Source: Chloroflexota bacterium (lineage in GTDB: Bacteria > Chloroflexota > Dehalococcoidia > DSTF01 > JACRBR01). From it: a stretch of 5,246 nucleotides of DNA. A model generated the notes under the pieces. It saw only the letters and a program-made list of their open reading frames with translations, was not told where the DNA came from and ran no database searches. The stretch covers positions 1 to 5,246 of the forward strand of contig JAKAMA010000204.1 in assembly GCA_021813085.1 (NCBI GenBank), given 5' to 3'. Both the position numbers and the translations under genes were made by a program. Of the stretch, positions 4,960 through 5,246 are shown in pieces (within the stretch, counting starts at the first letter, position 1; each line of letters starts with the position of its first letter).

Positions 4960-4966
4960 GGGAGGG
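4960..4966 (+). promoter_or_regulatory. Shine-Dalgarno sequence of the lipoprotein gene
   Basis: GGGAGGG ends seven bases before the ATG at 4974. An in-frame GTG at 4971 is only four bases away and less likely to be the start. Confidence 0.65.
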
Positions 4967-4973
4967 ACTGGTG

Positions 4974-5246
4974 ATGCATCCGCGCTTGCTCGTACTCGCC
5001 GCCGTCTTGTCGCTCGCCGCGACGCTCGCCGCCTGCTCGAGCGGGCCGGGCAAGCCGGCGGCCACCGCGACACCGAAGGTGCCCACTGCCGTCGACGTCA
5101 TCGGCGACTGGGTGCGCACGAACCGCAACGTCGACTTCGTCGGGGACTGCAACCTGGCGAAGCCGGGCATCGATGTCGGGAAGCTGTGCGTGCGCATCGC
5201 CGGCGTGCACGGCACGCTGCGCGCCTACAGCCTGGGCCCGACGTTT
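4974..5246 (+). CDS. Putative lipoprotein, N-terminal part (runs off the window)
   Basis: The first 91 codons are present, open to the window edge. The N-terminus is a lipoprotein signal peptide: HPR, a hydrophobic stretch (residues 5-17), then the lipobox L18-A19-A20-C21, with C21 the predicted lipidated residue. A linker rich in Ser, Gly, Pro, Ala and Thr (22-39) follows, as usual for exported lipoproteins tethered to a membrane. The mature part begins about residue 40 (DVIGDWVRTNRNVDFVGDC) and contains two cysteines, C62 and C74, flanking a short segment; they could form a disulfide outside the cytoplasm. I do not recognise the family. The last residues, RAYSLGPTF, are compatible with a beta-rich domain that continues downstream. 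The gene follows the phosphatase by 16 bases and has its own ribosome binding site, so it is probably the second gene of that transcript; no functional link is evident. Confidence 0.82.
   Translation, partial: MHPRLLVLAAVLSLAATLAACSSGPGKPAATATPKVPTAVDVIGDWVRTNRNVDFVGDCNLAKPGIDVGKLCVRIAGVHGTLRAYSLGPTF

Overview
This is a GC-rich bacterial chromosome segment with six protein-coding genes: a broken end at each edge and four complete genes plus one small one between them (seven coding regions in all). The gene content is housekeeping-like. There are no rRNA, tRNA, CRISPR, transposase or phage genes. The best guess for the host is a Chloroflexota bacterium, possibly Dehalococcoidia-like. The reasons are an ArsA/Get3-type ATPase with a C-terminal Hsp20-like domain, GC-rich codon use with GTG starts, and several genes that look leaderless, with a -10 box six bases before the start codon. 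Actinomycetota or Deinococcota are not excluded by the sequence alone.

Layout. Bases 1-204 (+) are the C-terminal end of an Nramp-type metal transporter. Bases 205-361 hold a small palindromic element and a possible promoter. Bases 362-1543 (+) encode a family III CoA-transferase that keeps the His/Asp/Glu set of alpha-methylacyl-CoA racemases. On the minus strand, running toward it, lie an ArsA-family ATPase (3216 down to 2032) and a 73-residue protein (2014 down to 1793) that probably share one transcript. Diverging from ArsA on the plus strand are a small alpha/beta hydrolase (3347-4057), an inositol-monophosphatase-family phosphatase (4121-4957) and the start of a lipoprotein (4974 to beyond the window end).

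Two structures deserve attention. First, the convergent junction between the CoA-transferase and the 73-residue gene has been duplicated in tandem: a 178-base block recurs 186 bases downstream with only three differences. It carries the 3' ends of both genes, so both genes stay intact but an extra copy of each gene's tail lies between them. Second, three separate genes (ArsA, hydrolase, phosphatase) show the same start architecture: a TACNCT box, exactly six bases, then the ATG or GTG start, with no Shine-Dalgarno sequence. The genes downstream in the presumed operons (73-residue protein, lipoprotein) and the CoA-transferase instead have clear Shine-Dalgarno sequences. This splits the window into leaderless first genes and SD-led genes.

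I see no obviously new multi-gene defence or metabolic system. The most biologically open item is the ArsA/Hsp20 ATPase with its small co-transcribed partner.
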